44,607 nt of DNA from contig JBDKJS010000213.1 of the NCBI GenBank assembly GCA_039806065.1, positions 1-44,607 of the forward strand, written 5' to 3'. The position numbers were made by a program, and so were the translations under genes. The notes below the pieces were generated by a model, which saw only the letters and a program-made list of their open reading frames with translations, searched no databases and was not told the DNA's origin. The stretch comes from JBDKJS01 sp039806065 (GTDB lineage: Bacteria; Bacteroidota; Bacteroidia; AKYH767-A; 2013-40CM-41-45). Of the stretch, positions 16,549-23,803 are shown one piece after another; position 1 is the first letter of the stretch, and every line of letters begins with the position of its first letter.

Positions 16549-18653
16549 TTAATAACCATCGCAAGTTAATGGGAATAGTGTTTAGCGTATGGTTGTATTG
16601 CCTTACGATGTGCCAGAGCAATTGTCATGCTTATGAAGCTCACATCGAACTAAAGCGATTGCTTCATCAAAATTCAAAGGCTGCTATTGATAGTTCCACT
16701 TTACAAAAACTTTCCGACTTAATTTTTGAAAGCGAACTTAGCGAATCTAATGTTACCGGTTTTGCTCTTGCTATAGAAGAACATAAACAGCAATTACTTC
16801 AAAATAATTACAACTTATTGCGTAGTATCTTATTCCGAAATATCTATTATCGACCTTCTAAAGTTTCACATCTTTATAAAATTGCATACGGAAAACGATT
16901 GATCCAAGATTTGAGTAAACAACAATCATCATTAAATAACTACTTCCTGCAAAACGCCATTCAGGGAATTAGAGTGCCCTACAGAAATGGCGGGCTAATT
17001 AATGAAGGAATAAATTTTATAGTAGCGCAATTACAGTATTTTAAAAATATTAATGATAGCGAATCTGTAAGTAACTGTTACTATGTGTTAGCAGGTTTTT
17101 ATAGAGTACAAGGTCTTATAGATAGGGCAATTTATTTTCAAAAAAAATCTCTAAGTTATCTTACCTCTGATCAACTAGTGTTTGACAATATTCCATTTAT
17201 GCGTAACCTTAGTAGCATGCGTGGTATCGAAGCTAAAATTAATAGAAAGGCCGTACTCGCATTTATGTACGTATTACAAGATAGCTATCAAGATGCAAAC
17301 CGTGAGTTGCTTGAAGCATTGCAGTTATATAAATCTACCCAATTTGATAAAAGAATTAATGATGGTACATTTGTATTTCACCAGCTCGCAAGGTTAAAAA
17401 CATTGCGCAATGAAGATAGTGCAAGCTACTACTTCAATGTTTTTGATGAATACAACATCCGTAATGAGAATTATAACTTATACCGAGCACACATTAGCCA
17501 AGAAAATGCTTTTTACTACTACAAGCATGGTCAATATCAAAAGGCTGAAAGTTGTATAGCTGAATCAAAAAAAATAATTGACTCTTTAAGTATTCCTATT
17601 CAAACGGCTCCTGGATATTTACTTCCAGGGTACTATCATGCGTTGATTAAAACAGCAACAGGTTTGCATCTACAGGCCATTACATTACTACGAACAGAAA
17701 TAGAACAATTGAAAGCCGTGAATTTAAGAACTGAGATCTTGAAGGAACAATTGCTTTTGGCCGATTGCTATTCTAAAGCTAATCTGCCATTAATGGCTTA
17801 TGCTGTTATGCAAGATCACGCTTTACTTCAACAAGATATACTGTTAGAGCAAAATCAAAATAGAAGCCTTAGTTCAGAATTGGAGCGTGAACTTAATGAA
17901 AGAGAAATAGATTACAATAAAGTTCTTGTAGAGAATAGGTATATCAAACAATCGAGAATTTATATAATTATTTTTGCGGTGCTTATTATTTTAATCATCA
18001 TCATCTTATTGAATCGATATCAACAAAAGAAAGAAATGGCAATGGCTGCCATGCGTGAAAAACTCAGAAAGGAGTTAGACCAAGACATAGGTAGTGCACT
18101 TGGAAGTATTAGCTTGTATGCCGAAATAGTAGGGAAAAAAATTAGAGCAGGCCATACACCCGATGCTGAGGCCATCAGTAATAAAATAGGTGCCGTATCG
18201 CGCGATTCTGTAGACCAAATGAATGATATTATGTGGTCACTTAATACCAATCAAGATCATGGTCAAGCATTGCTACTAAAATTTCAAACTTATGTAGCCC
18301 AAATTGACTTCCAAAAGTTTAATTTTGTGTTTGAATCAAAGCAAGAATTTTCCAATACAAATATTTCAATGATCAATAGGCGATACCTGTACATGTTCTT
18401 CAAAACCATCGTCTCCCTTGCATCTAAATATCTTACCGCTGACAATGTTATTGTTAAACTTTCCACTTCTGGGCAATGGATAATACTAGATGTGAAGTTT
18501 GGTTCTAACAGCTTTAATTTTTCTACCCTATCGGAAATTGAAAAATCGGCTCTCGAAAATTTGTTAGTAAGGCTCAAAGATTTTGGTGGTCAATTACAGC
18601 ACAGCGGACAAATGGATACAAACTTTTCTGTTTCTATTCGCCTTCAAAATTAG
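16545..18653 (+). CDS. TPR-transmembrane histidine-kinase-like protein, degenerate core (pseudokinase)
   Basis: A 702-residue protein: an N-terminal signal anchor (about 8-29), a helical TPR-like periplasmic part (about 130-440), a coiled coil, one strong transmembrane helix (about 473-493, rich in Ile), then a cytoplasmic region aligning with the HisKA_3 and HATPase domains of the upstream kinase. The segment KELDQDIGSALGSISLYAE parallels RDLHDEIGSSLGSVNLYTE, but the phosphoacceptor histidine is Asp512 (GAC, 18078-18080). The ATPase region shows no recognisable N box, DxGxG or G2 glycines. Autokinase activity is therefore unlikely. The ATG overlaps the upstream stop (ATGA), implying coupled translation and probably a partner protein. 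The frame is otherwise intact, so it is not a decayed pseudogene. Confidence 0.82.
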   Translation: MINNHRKLMGIVFSVWLYCLTMCQSNCHAYEAHIELKRLLHQNSKAAIDSSTLQKLSDLIFESELSESNVTGFALAIEEHKQQLLQNNYNLLRSILFRNIYYRPSKVSHLYKIAYGKRLIQDLSKQQSSLNNYFLQNAIQGIRVPYRNGGLINEGINFIVAQLQYFKNINDSESVSNCYYVLAGFYRVQGLIDRAIYFQKKSLSYLTSDQLVFDNIPFMRNLSSMRGIEAKINRKAVLAFMYVLQDSYQDANRELLEALQLYKSTQFDKRINDGTFVFHQLARLKTLRNEDSASYYFNVFDEYNIRNENYNLYRAHISQENAFYYYKHGQYQKAESCIAESKKIIDSLSIPIQTAPGYLLPGYYHALIKTATGLHLQAITLLRTEIEQLKAVNLRTEILKEQLLLADCYSKANLPLMAYAVMQDHALLQQDILLEQNQNRSLSSELERELNEREIDYNKVLVENRYIKQSRIYIIIFAVLIILIIIILLNRYQQKKEMAMAAMREKLRKELDQDIGSALGSISLYAEIVGKKIRAGHTPDAEAISNKIGAVSRDSVDQMNDIMWSLNTNQDHGQALLLKFQTYVAQIDFQKFNFVFESKQEFSNTNISMINRRYLYMFFKTIVSLASKYLTADNVIVKLSTSGQWIILDVKFGSNSFNFSTLSEIEKSALENLLVRLKDFGGQLQHSGQMDTNFSVSIRLQN

Positions 18654-18786
18654 GCTTTTTAAAAAATTATCACTGTTTGCTACAACTTTTTATTCAAAAT
18701 TGCGTACTATTTTTTTATTCAATTATTAATCTATAATTCATTTTTAACCAATTTTGGGTTTGATTTTTGAAAAAACTATACAATTA

Positions 18787-19206
18787 ATGAAACAGCTAAT
18801 TTCCCTAACGCTATTTTTATCCATCATTTCAATGACCGCTTGTAAAAAAGAAGAAGGTCCAGGTGGTACTGCTTCCATAAAAGGAAAAGTTTTTTTGCAA
18901 GAATACAATTCATCTTTCACTAATATAACCACAGAATATTATGCGCCCGATGTAGATGTATTCATTATTTATGGAAATGAAGACAACATTTTTGATGATC
19001 GAACACGCACAAGTTATGATGGTAGTTTTCAATTTAAAAATTTGCAAAAGGGTGATTACCGAGTGTTTGCCTATTCCAAAGATTCTTCAGGGGCAGCTGA
19101 TGGTAACCCAACCGAACTCAATCCTGACAAAGCTATAATTAAAAGCATCAACATCGCATCCAATAAATCTGAAAACAACATAGGCGATATCATAATTCTC
19201 GACTAA
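18787..19206 (+). CDS. Small lipoprotein with a carboxypeptidase-regulatory-like (prealbumin-like) fold
   Basis: A 139-residue lipoprotein. The signal peptide ends in the lipobox SMTAC with acylated Cys19. The mature part shows an SIKGKV opening, a YDGSFQFKNLQKGDYRVFAYS core and a regular beta pattern, like the short beta-sandwich domains (carboxypeptidase D regulatory or SdrD B-like) common in Bacteroidota surface proteins. The start at 18787 is chosen for the signal peptide. It opens a tight operon: the next gene starts 2 bases after its stop. Probably located in the periplasm or on an outer-membrane leaflet; no function known. Confidence 0.75.
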   Translation: MKQLISLTLFLSIISMTACKKEEGPGGTASIKGKVFLQEYNSSFTNITTEYYAPDVDVFIIYGNEDNIFDDRTRTSYDGSFQFKNLQKGDYRVFAYSKDSSGAADGNPTELNPDKAIIKSINIASNKSENNIGDIIILD

Positions 19207-19208
19207 CA

Positions 19209-19772
19209 ATGAAACAGCTCTTCATAATTATTTGCGCACTTGGCCTATGTACCTTTGCCAATGCTCAAAGTAAAAAGGATATAAAGAAATATAAGGTCAA
19301 ATTGGTGAAAATTGAAAAAACCATACTTCGCAATGGCAATACTTTAATACTTCCTGAACTTGAAGAAAAGTATGATGCCAATTCTAATCTGTTAGAACTT
19401 AAAGAATACGATAACGAAGGAAAAATTGATAAGCATGAAAGCTATCAGTATAATAAGAATAATGATATAACTTCAGAAATTCACTATAATGCTGAAGGTG
19501 CTATGAAGAAAAAAATTCTTTCAAAATATGATGCTAACGGAAACAGAACAGAGCAAGCTGAATATGATGGAACCGGTGTATTAAAGAAGAAAGAGGTTTA
19601 TACCTATAATGCAATGGGTGATAGAATTGCTGAAGTAGAAGTAGATGGCGCAGGAAAAGTAGTTTCAAAGTCTGTAATTCTTTATAACAATAAGGGCATG
19701 CGAGTAGATAAAAAAACTACCGATGTAAATGGCGTATTGCTTAACCAACGAAAATACACCTACGAATTTTAA
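19209..19772 (+). CDS. Secreted YD-repeat-like protein
   Basis: A 187-residue protein with a signal peptide (residues 1-20, ending FANAQ). The rest contains short repeating units of the type Y-x-YN-x-x-GD or KYDANGNRTE-x-x-YDGTG, resembling the YD/RHS-type beta-strand repeats, with frequent lysines. It lacks a T9SS sorting domain, so it is probably periplasmic. Its TAA stop overlaps the ATG of the VTC gene by one base, so translation is likely coupled. The function is unknown; the operon context suggests a periplasmic partner of the VTC/DUF4956 membrane system. Confidence 0.72.
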   Translation: MKQLFIIICALGLCTFANAQSKKDIKKYKVKLVKIEKTILRNGNTLILPELEEKYDANSNLLELKEYDNEGKIDKHESYQYNKNNDITSEIHYNAEGAMKKKILSKYDANGNRTEQAEYDGTGVLKKKEVYTYNAMGDRIAEVEVDGAGKVVSKSVILYNNKGMRVDKKTTDVNGVLLNQRKYTYEF

Positions 19773-20545
19773 TGATACCTTCAGTAATAGATAGCTTGCA
19801 ACAAATAGCGCCCATTTCACTTTCTCAAATGGATGGGGTAAAATTACTTGACAGGGTTGACACCAAGTTTATGTTCAACGAGGCGCTTTTGCCTAGTTTA
19901 ATTAAAGCAATGGGAAGTAGCTATTATGTATTGGAAATAGCTAATCAAAGATTTAGTAATTACGAAACTTTGTATTTTGATACTAAAGATTTTGATCTTT
20001 ACAGAATTCACCATAATGGTAAGCTCAACCGGTTTAAATTTCGTTGCCGGAAATATGTTGAAAGCAACCTTCATTTTTTCGAGGTAAAATTTAAAAATAA
20101 CAAAGGACGTACTATTAAGGATAGAATAAAAAGACCGGAAATTATTAGACAAATAAGCGGCAAGGCCGAGGAGTTGGTAAAAAGTGTGACCAATGTAGAT
20201 CCTGCATTATTACAACCTAAACTATGGGTTAATTATGTGCGTATAACATTTGTAAATAAAATTTCACAAGAAAGGTTGACTATCGATACGGATCTTACCT
20301 TCGTTGATGATTACAAAAAAGTAAAACTTGAAGGATTGGTCATAGCTGAAGTAAAGCAAGGTAAAGCCTCTGATACCAGCCCTTTCATTTCCCTGATGCG
20401 CCAAAATAAAGTATTGCAAAATTCTATTTCTAAATATTGCCTTGGGGTAATAAGTCTTAATCCTGCAATCAAAAAAAATCGATTTAAACCAACGCTATTA
20501 TATATTAATAAACTACTTTCTAACTATGGACGACTTGTCGCTTGA
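19772..20545 (+). CDS. VTC-domain protein (putative polyphosphate polymerase)
   Basis: A 257-residue soluble protein of the VTC domain family, the triphosphate-tunnel fold that in yeast Vtc4 makes polyphosphate from ATP. Basic and acidic tunnel residues are visible: R28, D30 and K32 in LDRVDTKFMF, YFDTKDFDLYRIH, the basic strand FKFRCRKY, FFEVKFKN, LTIDTDLTF, and IAEVKQGK. The domain fills the protein, with no SPX domain or membrane helix. It overlaps the DUF4956 gene by 20 bases, and VTC-DUF4956 pairs are a recurrent bacterial arrangement. The chemical product in bacteria is not settled, so the polymerase activity is inference from fold. Confidence 0.85.
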   Translation: MIPSVIDSLQQIAPISLSQMDGVKLLDRVDTKFMFNEALLPSLIKAMGSSYYVLEIANQRFSNYETLYFDTKDFDLYRIHHNGKLNRFKFRCRKYVESNLHFFEVKFKNNKGRTIKDRIKRPEIIRQISGKAEELVKSVTNVDPALLQPKLWVNYVRITFVNKISQERLTIDTDLTFVDDYKKVKLEGLVIAEVKQGKASDTSPFISLMRQNKVLQNSISKYCLGVISLNPAIKKNRFKPTLLYINKLLSNYGRLVA

Positions 20546-21119
20546 AATTTGGGATAAATTAAACGCAAAGTTTTTTATCCGCCTTGCTATTGATGTTTTT
20601 ATGATGCTTCTGCTTGTTAGGCTCATCTATTTTAAAATATATAAAAAGAAGGATTATCTATTTACTTTTTTTATTTTTAATATCATCATATTTATTATTA
20701 CCTATTTACTTAATAAGGTAGATATGAGCATGGGCGCAGCCTTTGGATTGTTTGCTGTATTTAGCATGTTGCGTTATAGAACCGAAGGCATTACCACTAA
20801 GGACATGACCTACCTCTTCATCGTAATAGCTATGGGTTTGATCTGTGCGGTTAGTAAAGCTACCTATTTTGAACTTATATTGCTCAACCTAATAATCATT
20901 TGCTTTGTATATGCGCTTGATGGGAATTGGTTGGTAAAAAATGAGCTTACCAAAAATGTACAATATGAAAATATTGAAAATATTAAACCTGAAAATCATC
21001 AGTTATTGATGGATGATTTGCGCAGGCGCACTGGACTAGCCATTCACAGAGTTTCGGTAAATAAAATTGATTTCTTGAAGGATGTAGCTATCGTAAAAAT
21101 TTATTATTACGAAACTTAG
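20526..21119 (+). CDS. DUF4956 integral membrane protein
   Basis: A 197-residue inner-membrane protein with about four to five hydrophobic segments in residues 15-135 and a soluble C-terminal tail of about 60 residues. The family signature is the loop GAAFGLFAVFSMLRYRTEG, a conserved RYRTE motif between helices. DUF4956 is widely found next to VTC-domain genes. It overlaps the VTC gene by 20 bases and precedes the DUF2490 gene by 13 bases. A role as membrane anchor or channel for the VTC product is plausible but unproven. Confidence 0.85.
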   Translation: MDDLSLEIWDKLNAKFFIRLAIDVFMMLLLVRLIYFKIYKKKDYLFTFFIFNIIIFIITYLLNKVDMSMGAAFGLFAVFSMLRYRTEGITTKDMTYLFIVIAMGLICAVSKATYFELILLNLIIICFVYALDGNWLVKNELTKNVQYENIENIKPENHQLLMDDLRRRTGLAIHRVSVNKIDFLKDVAIVKIYYYET

Positions 21120-21132
21120 TTAAGAACTGCTC

Positions 21133-21816
21133 ATGTATTTAAGGTTGCGCAAATTTGCCTTCAATATTGGTTGTTTTGGCTTCCTCATAGCCCCGCTATT
21201 TGCAGCTGCACAACCTGATTTGCAGTTGCGTGCAGGATTCACAGTGAAGCACAATTTTACACAACGCATTGAAACCTCAGTCAATTATCAAAACAGGCGC
21301 GAAGCCAATTTAGCTTTATTTACAGGCCACGTATTTAATTTAAATTTTGATTATGAGCTATCCTCTAAATTTTCATTGGGAAGCTCTTACCGATTAAGTG
21401 TGTATGATGCGTCCAACTATTGGAGCAAAAGGCATCGAGGGCATATAGAAGCAAGTTACAAATTTAAAGTTAATCCATTAACCATTACTTTGCGTAGCAG
21501 ATTGCAAGCTGGGGTACAAGATGTAATGAGTAGCGAAAAGGGTAAACTGCCTACGGTTTATAATCGAAATAGAGCCAACGTAAAACTTAGCACCAGTGGC
21601 TTTTGGTCTCCATTTGCAAGGGTGGAGCAATTCCTATTAATTAAAAATGCTGATGAAAGATTTAAATTTGCTAGAATGCGATATACACTTGGATTAGAAT
21701 ATGCACCAAACAGATTGAATAGTTTTGAAATTGGAGCATTTTTGCAAAATAAGTATGGAGGCGATGGCACCAGCCAATCAGTAGTGGTTTTAATTAATTA
21801 TTCTATTACTATTTAA
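21133..21816 (+). CDS. DUF2490 outer-membrane beta-barrel protein
   Basis: A 227-residue protein with a signal peptide (ending FAAAQ, about residue 27) followed by alternating hydrophobic strands with aromatic girdles, for example FNLNFDYELSSKFSLGSSY, and a C-terminal strand ending in INYSITI. This fits DUF2490, a predicted small outer-membrane barrel. As last gene of the lipoprotein, YD, VTC, DUF4956 operon it suggests that the system reaches the outer membrane. It ends exactly one base before the converging ispF gene, and I see no terminator hairpin in the junction. Confidence 0.8.
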   Translation: MYLRLRKFAFNIGCFGFLIAPLFAAAQPDLQLRAGFTVKHNFTQRIETSVNYQNRREANLALFTGHVFNLNFDYELSSKFSLGSSYRLSVYDASNYWSKRHRGHIEASYKFKVNPLTITLRSRLQAGVQDVMSSEKGKLPTVYNRNRANVKLSTSGFWSPFARVEQFLLIKNADERFKFARMRYTLGLEYAPNRLNSFEIGAFLQNKYGGDGTSQSVVVLINYSITI

Positions 21817-22290
21817 TTACTGGGCTAATAATAATACTACTGCATAACAGCAAATCCCTTCTTTTCGTCCTACATAGCCCATTTTTTCGTTAGTGGTAGC
21901 TTTGATACTTACTTGATCTATTGCACATTCTAAAATCCTGGCAATGCAGGCCTGCATTTGTGGAACATGATGCATGATTTTGGGCGCTTCTAAAACTAAT
22001 GCTATGTCCATATTACCCAACTTATATCCCTTTTGTTGGATCAGCTGGTACACATGCGATAAAAGTATTTTCGAATCGATGCTCTTATATTTTTCGTCCG
22101 TATCAGGAAAATGCTTTCCTATATCACCTAGCGCAAGTGCTCCAAGCATGGCATCGCACACAGCGTGCAGCATCACATCAGCATCTGAGTGACCCTTAGC
22201 CCCCTGATCATGTGGTATATTTATACCTCCAAGCCATAGCGGTATGCCATCAACTAAGGGGTGTACGTCAAATCCAAATCCTATTCTCAT
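21817..22290 (-). CDS. ispF: 2-C-methyl-D-erythritol 2,4-cyclodiphosphate synthase
   Basis: Fifth enzyme of the MEP isoprenoid pathway, cytoplasmic homotrimer (EC 4.6.1.12). The 157-residue length is the family norm. Metal ligands are D8, H10 (FDVHP) and H42 (MLHAV), with HSDADV, GDIGKHFPDTD and the C-terminal ATTNEKMGYVGR motif in place. I start at the ATG 22288-22290; a GTG three codons upstream is possible but adds only MHI. It is downstream of porV on the same strand but behind a terminator. No other MEP genes are in the window. Confidence 0.95.
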   Translation of the reverse strand: MRIGFGFDVHPLVDGIPLWLGGINIPHDQGAKGHSDADVMLHAVCDAMLGALALGDIGKHFPDTDEKYKSIDSKILLSHVYQLIQQKGYKLGNMDIALVLEAPKIMHHVPQMQACIARILECAIDQVSIKATTNEKMGYVGRKEGICCYAVVLLLAQ

Positions 22291-22313
22291 AATGTGCACA
22301 TGTATGATAATTC

Positions 22314-22353
22314 TAAAACAAAAAGGGCTGACTCAAAATTGGAGACAGCCTTT
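22314..22353 (-). terminator. Terminator after porV
   Basis: Read on the minus strand, GAGACAGCC at 22342-22350 pairs with GGCTGACTC at 22326-22334 with one mismatch. The stem is extended by three A/U or wobble pairs and is followed by TTTTTGTTTT. It lies about 80 bases after the porV stop and ends the minus-strand T9SS transcript before ispF. Confidence 0.8.
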
Positions 22354-22430
22354 CAACATTCATTCGATCACTAGCGCAGGATGTAAAAAATTAATCTGTC
22401 AGCAATAATGGACAAGTATTTTTACAACTG

Positions 22431-23672
22431 TTATTCGTTTTCTTTATTGTCTTTTTTAAGTCCGTCAAAGTCAAAGGTGAGTGTAAAACGGAGTGTGTTT
22501 TCTAATGGATTGCGCTGAGTGGTGGGAATAAGGTAAGCAAAATCCAATCCAAATACATTGTATTTTAAACCAGCCCCAAGGGTGAAAAATTGCCGATTTC
22601 CTTTCGTGGCCGATTCATGGAAGAAACCAGCTCTTACTGCAAATTGATTGTCATACCAATATTCTGTGGCTACATTCCAAATAATTTCTCGTAATTCTTC
22701 CTTAAAGCCTGCAGGCGCATCAGACCAAGAACTAAATACCGCTTCAGGTACTCCAACTGTGGTTGGGTCCTTGCCTAATAATACAACTCTATTGCCATCT
22801 ACATCTGTGCTATCGCCAGTGCCATCGGCCCGTTGGTAATAGATCGGTTGAGTTGGGACAAGTAGCTTGTTGATATCGGCACTTATGGTTATTGTATTAT
22901 ATTGATCTAATTCAAATTTTAAACTGTTACCCAATCTAAAATTTGCAGGAATAAAATCTCTAACTCCTGTTTCAGTGTAAGAAATTTTAGCACCAAGGTT
23001 GGAGATGTTCATCCCGGCTGAATAAACTGCTTTTTTACCGCCAACTTTCACTTCAGTTTTATATAGCATAGATAAATCAGCTGCCACTGATCTACCAGCC
23101 CTTGTGGCTACTGAGCCTTCAGCAAAGGCATTACCAGTGAGATTGGAATAAATATATTTTAAAGTTAGACCTCCTGAAAGTTTTTCACCTAGCTTTCTTG
23201 CATAGGCAATGTTGAATGCAAATTCGTTTGGGTTGAAAGATCCGTTGGGGTTACCAAACTGATCGGTAAATTGAATATTTCCTAGTGAGAAATAAAGCAA
23301 CGAGATACCGATCGCTTGATTGTTTTTTAATTTTCTATAGCCTGAAAGATAGGCCAGATTGATATCGTCAACCAAAGCACGCAACCAAGGTGTGTAGGAG
23401 ATTGAAAACCCTACCTCCTTGTCAGCGGTGGCTAGCTTTGATGCATTCCAGTGAATGGAAGCGGGATCGGCAGAGGTGGCTACTCCATTGTCGCCCATTC
23501 CGCCTGCACGTGCATCCGGTGCTATCAAAAGAAATGGAACGGCTGTAGTAATTGTATTAAGCTGACCCAACAATGAATCTCTATTGATACTTGTGCGTGT
23601 TTGTGCAAAGCTATCTTTAGACAATACTAAAATACTTAGCGTTATACCAAAAAGTAGGTTTAATTTTTTCAT
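22431..23672 (-). CDS. porV: Type IX secretion system outer-membrane protein PorV
   Basis: A 413-residue outer-membrane barrel of the FadL-like PorV/LptO family, which shuttles T9SS cargo to the PorU sortase complex. It has a signal peptide (MKKLNLLFGI, ending SFAQ at about residue 24) and the highly conserved PorV segment PFLLIAPDARAGGMGDNGVA, followed by PASIHWNASKLA and repeated strand patterns through the C-terminal LENTLRFTLTFDF. I choose the ATG at 23672 because it begins the signal peptide. porU is directly upstream on the same strand (131-base gap). A good -7 box lies 19-26 bases before the start, so porV can be transcribed alone. Confidence 0.93.
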   Translation of the reverse strand: MKKLNLLFGITLSILVLSKDSFAQTRTSINRDSLLGQLNTITTAVPFLLIAPDARAGGMGDNGVATSADPASIHWNASKLATADKEVGFSISYTPWLRALVDDINLAYLSGYRKLKNNQAIGISLLYFSLGNIQFTDQFGNPNGSFNPNEFAFNIAYARKLGEKLSGGLTLKYIYSNLTGNAFAEGSVATRAGRSVAADLSMLYKTEVKVGGKKAVYSAGMNISNLGAKISYTETGVRDFIPANFRLGNSLKFELDQYNTITISADINKLLVPTQPIYYQRADGTGDSTDVDGNRVVLLGKDPTTVGVPEAVFSSWSDAPAGFKEELREIIWNVATEYWYDNQFAVRAGFFHESATKGNRQFFTLGAGLKYNVFGLDFAYLIPTTQRNPLENTLRFTLTFDFDGLKKDNKENE

Positions 23673-23690
23673 TGGAGTAATTAAGGTTGG

Positions 23691-23698
23691 CAAATATA
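23691..23698 (-). promoter_or_regulatory. Putative -7 box for porV
   Basis: The minus strand reads TATATTTG, identical to the box upstream of pdhA, ending 18 bases before the porV ATG and inside the porU-porV spacer. Confidence 0.5.
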
Positions 23699-23803
23699 CG
23701 AGAATAGACCGTAAATGATACATTTAAATAGCATCAATAATTGGGGGTCTAATCATTTTAACACCATTTTTAATGGCGTGCTTCTAACGTGTGTTTGTTT
23801 TAT

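Noticed and set aside
16545..18653. Second kinase gene as a decayed pseudogene
   Set aside because: The 702-codon frame has no stop or frameshift and is translationally coupled to the first gene, which argues for a retained protein with altered function.
19209..19772. YD-like protein as an RHS toxin
   Set aside because: It is only 187 residues, lacks the RHS core and a C-terminal toxin domain, and has no immunity-like neighbour.
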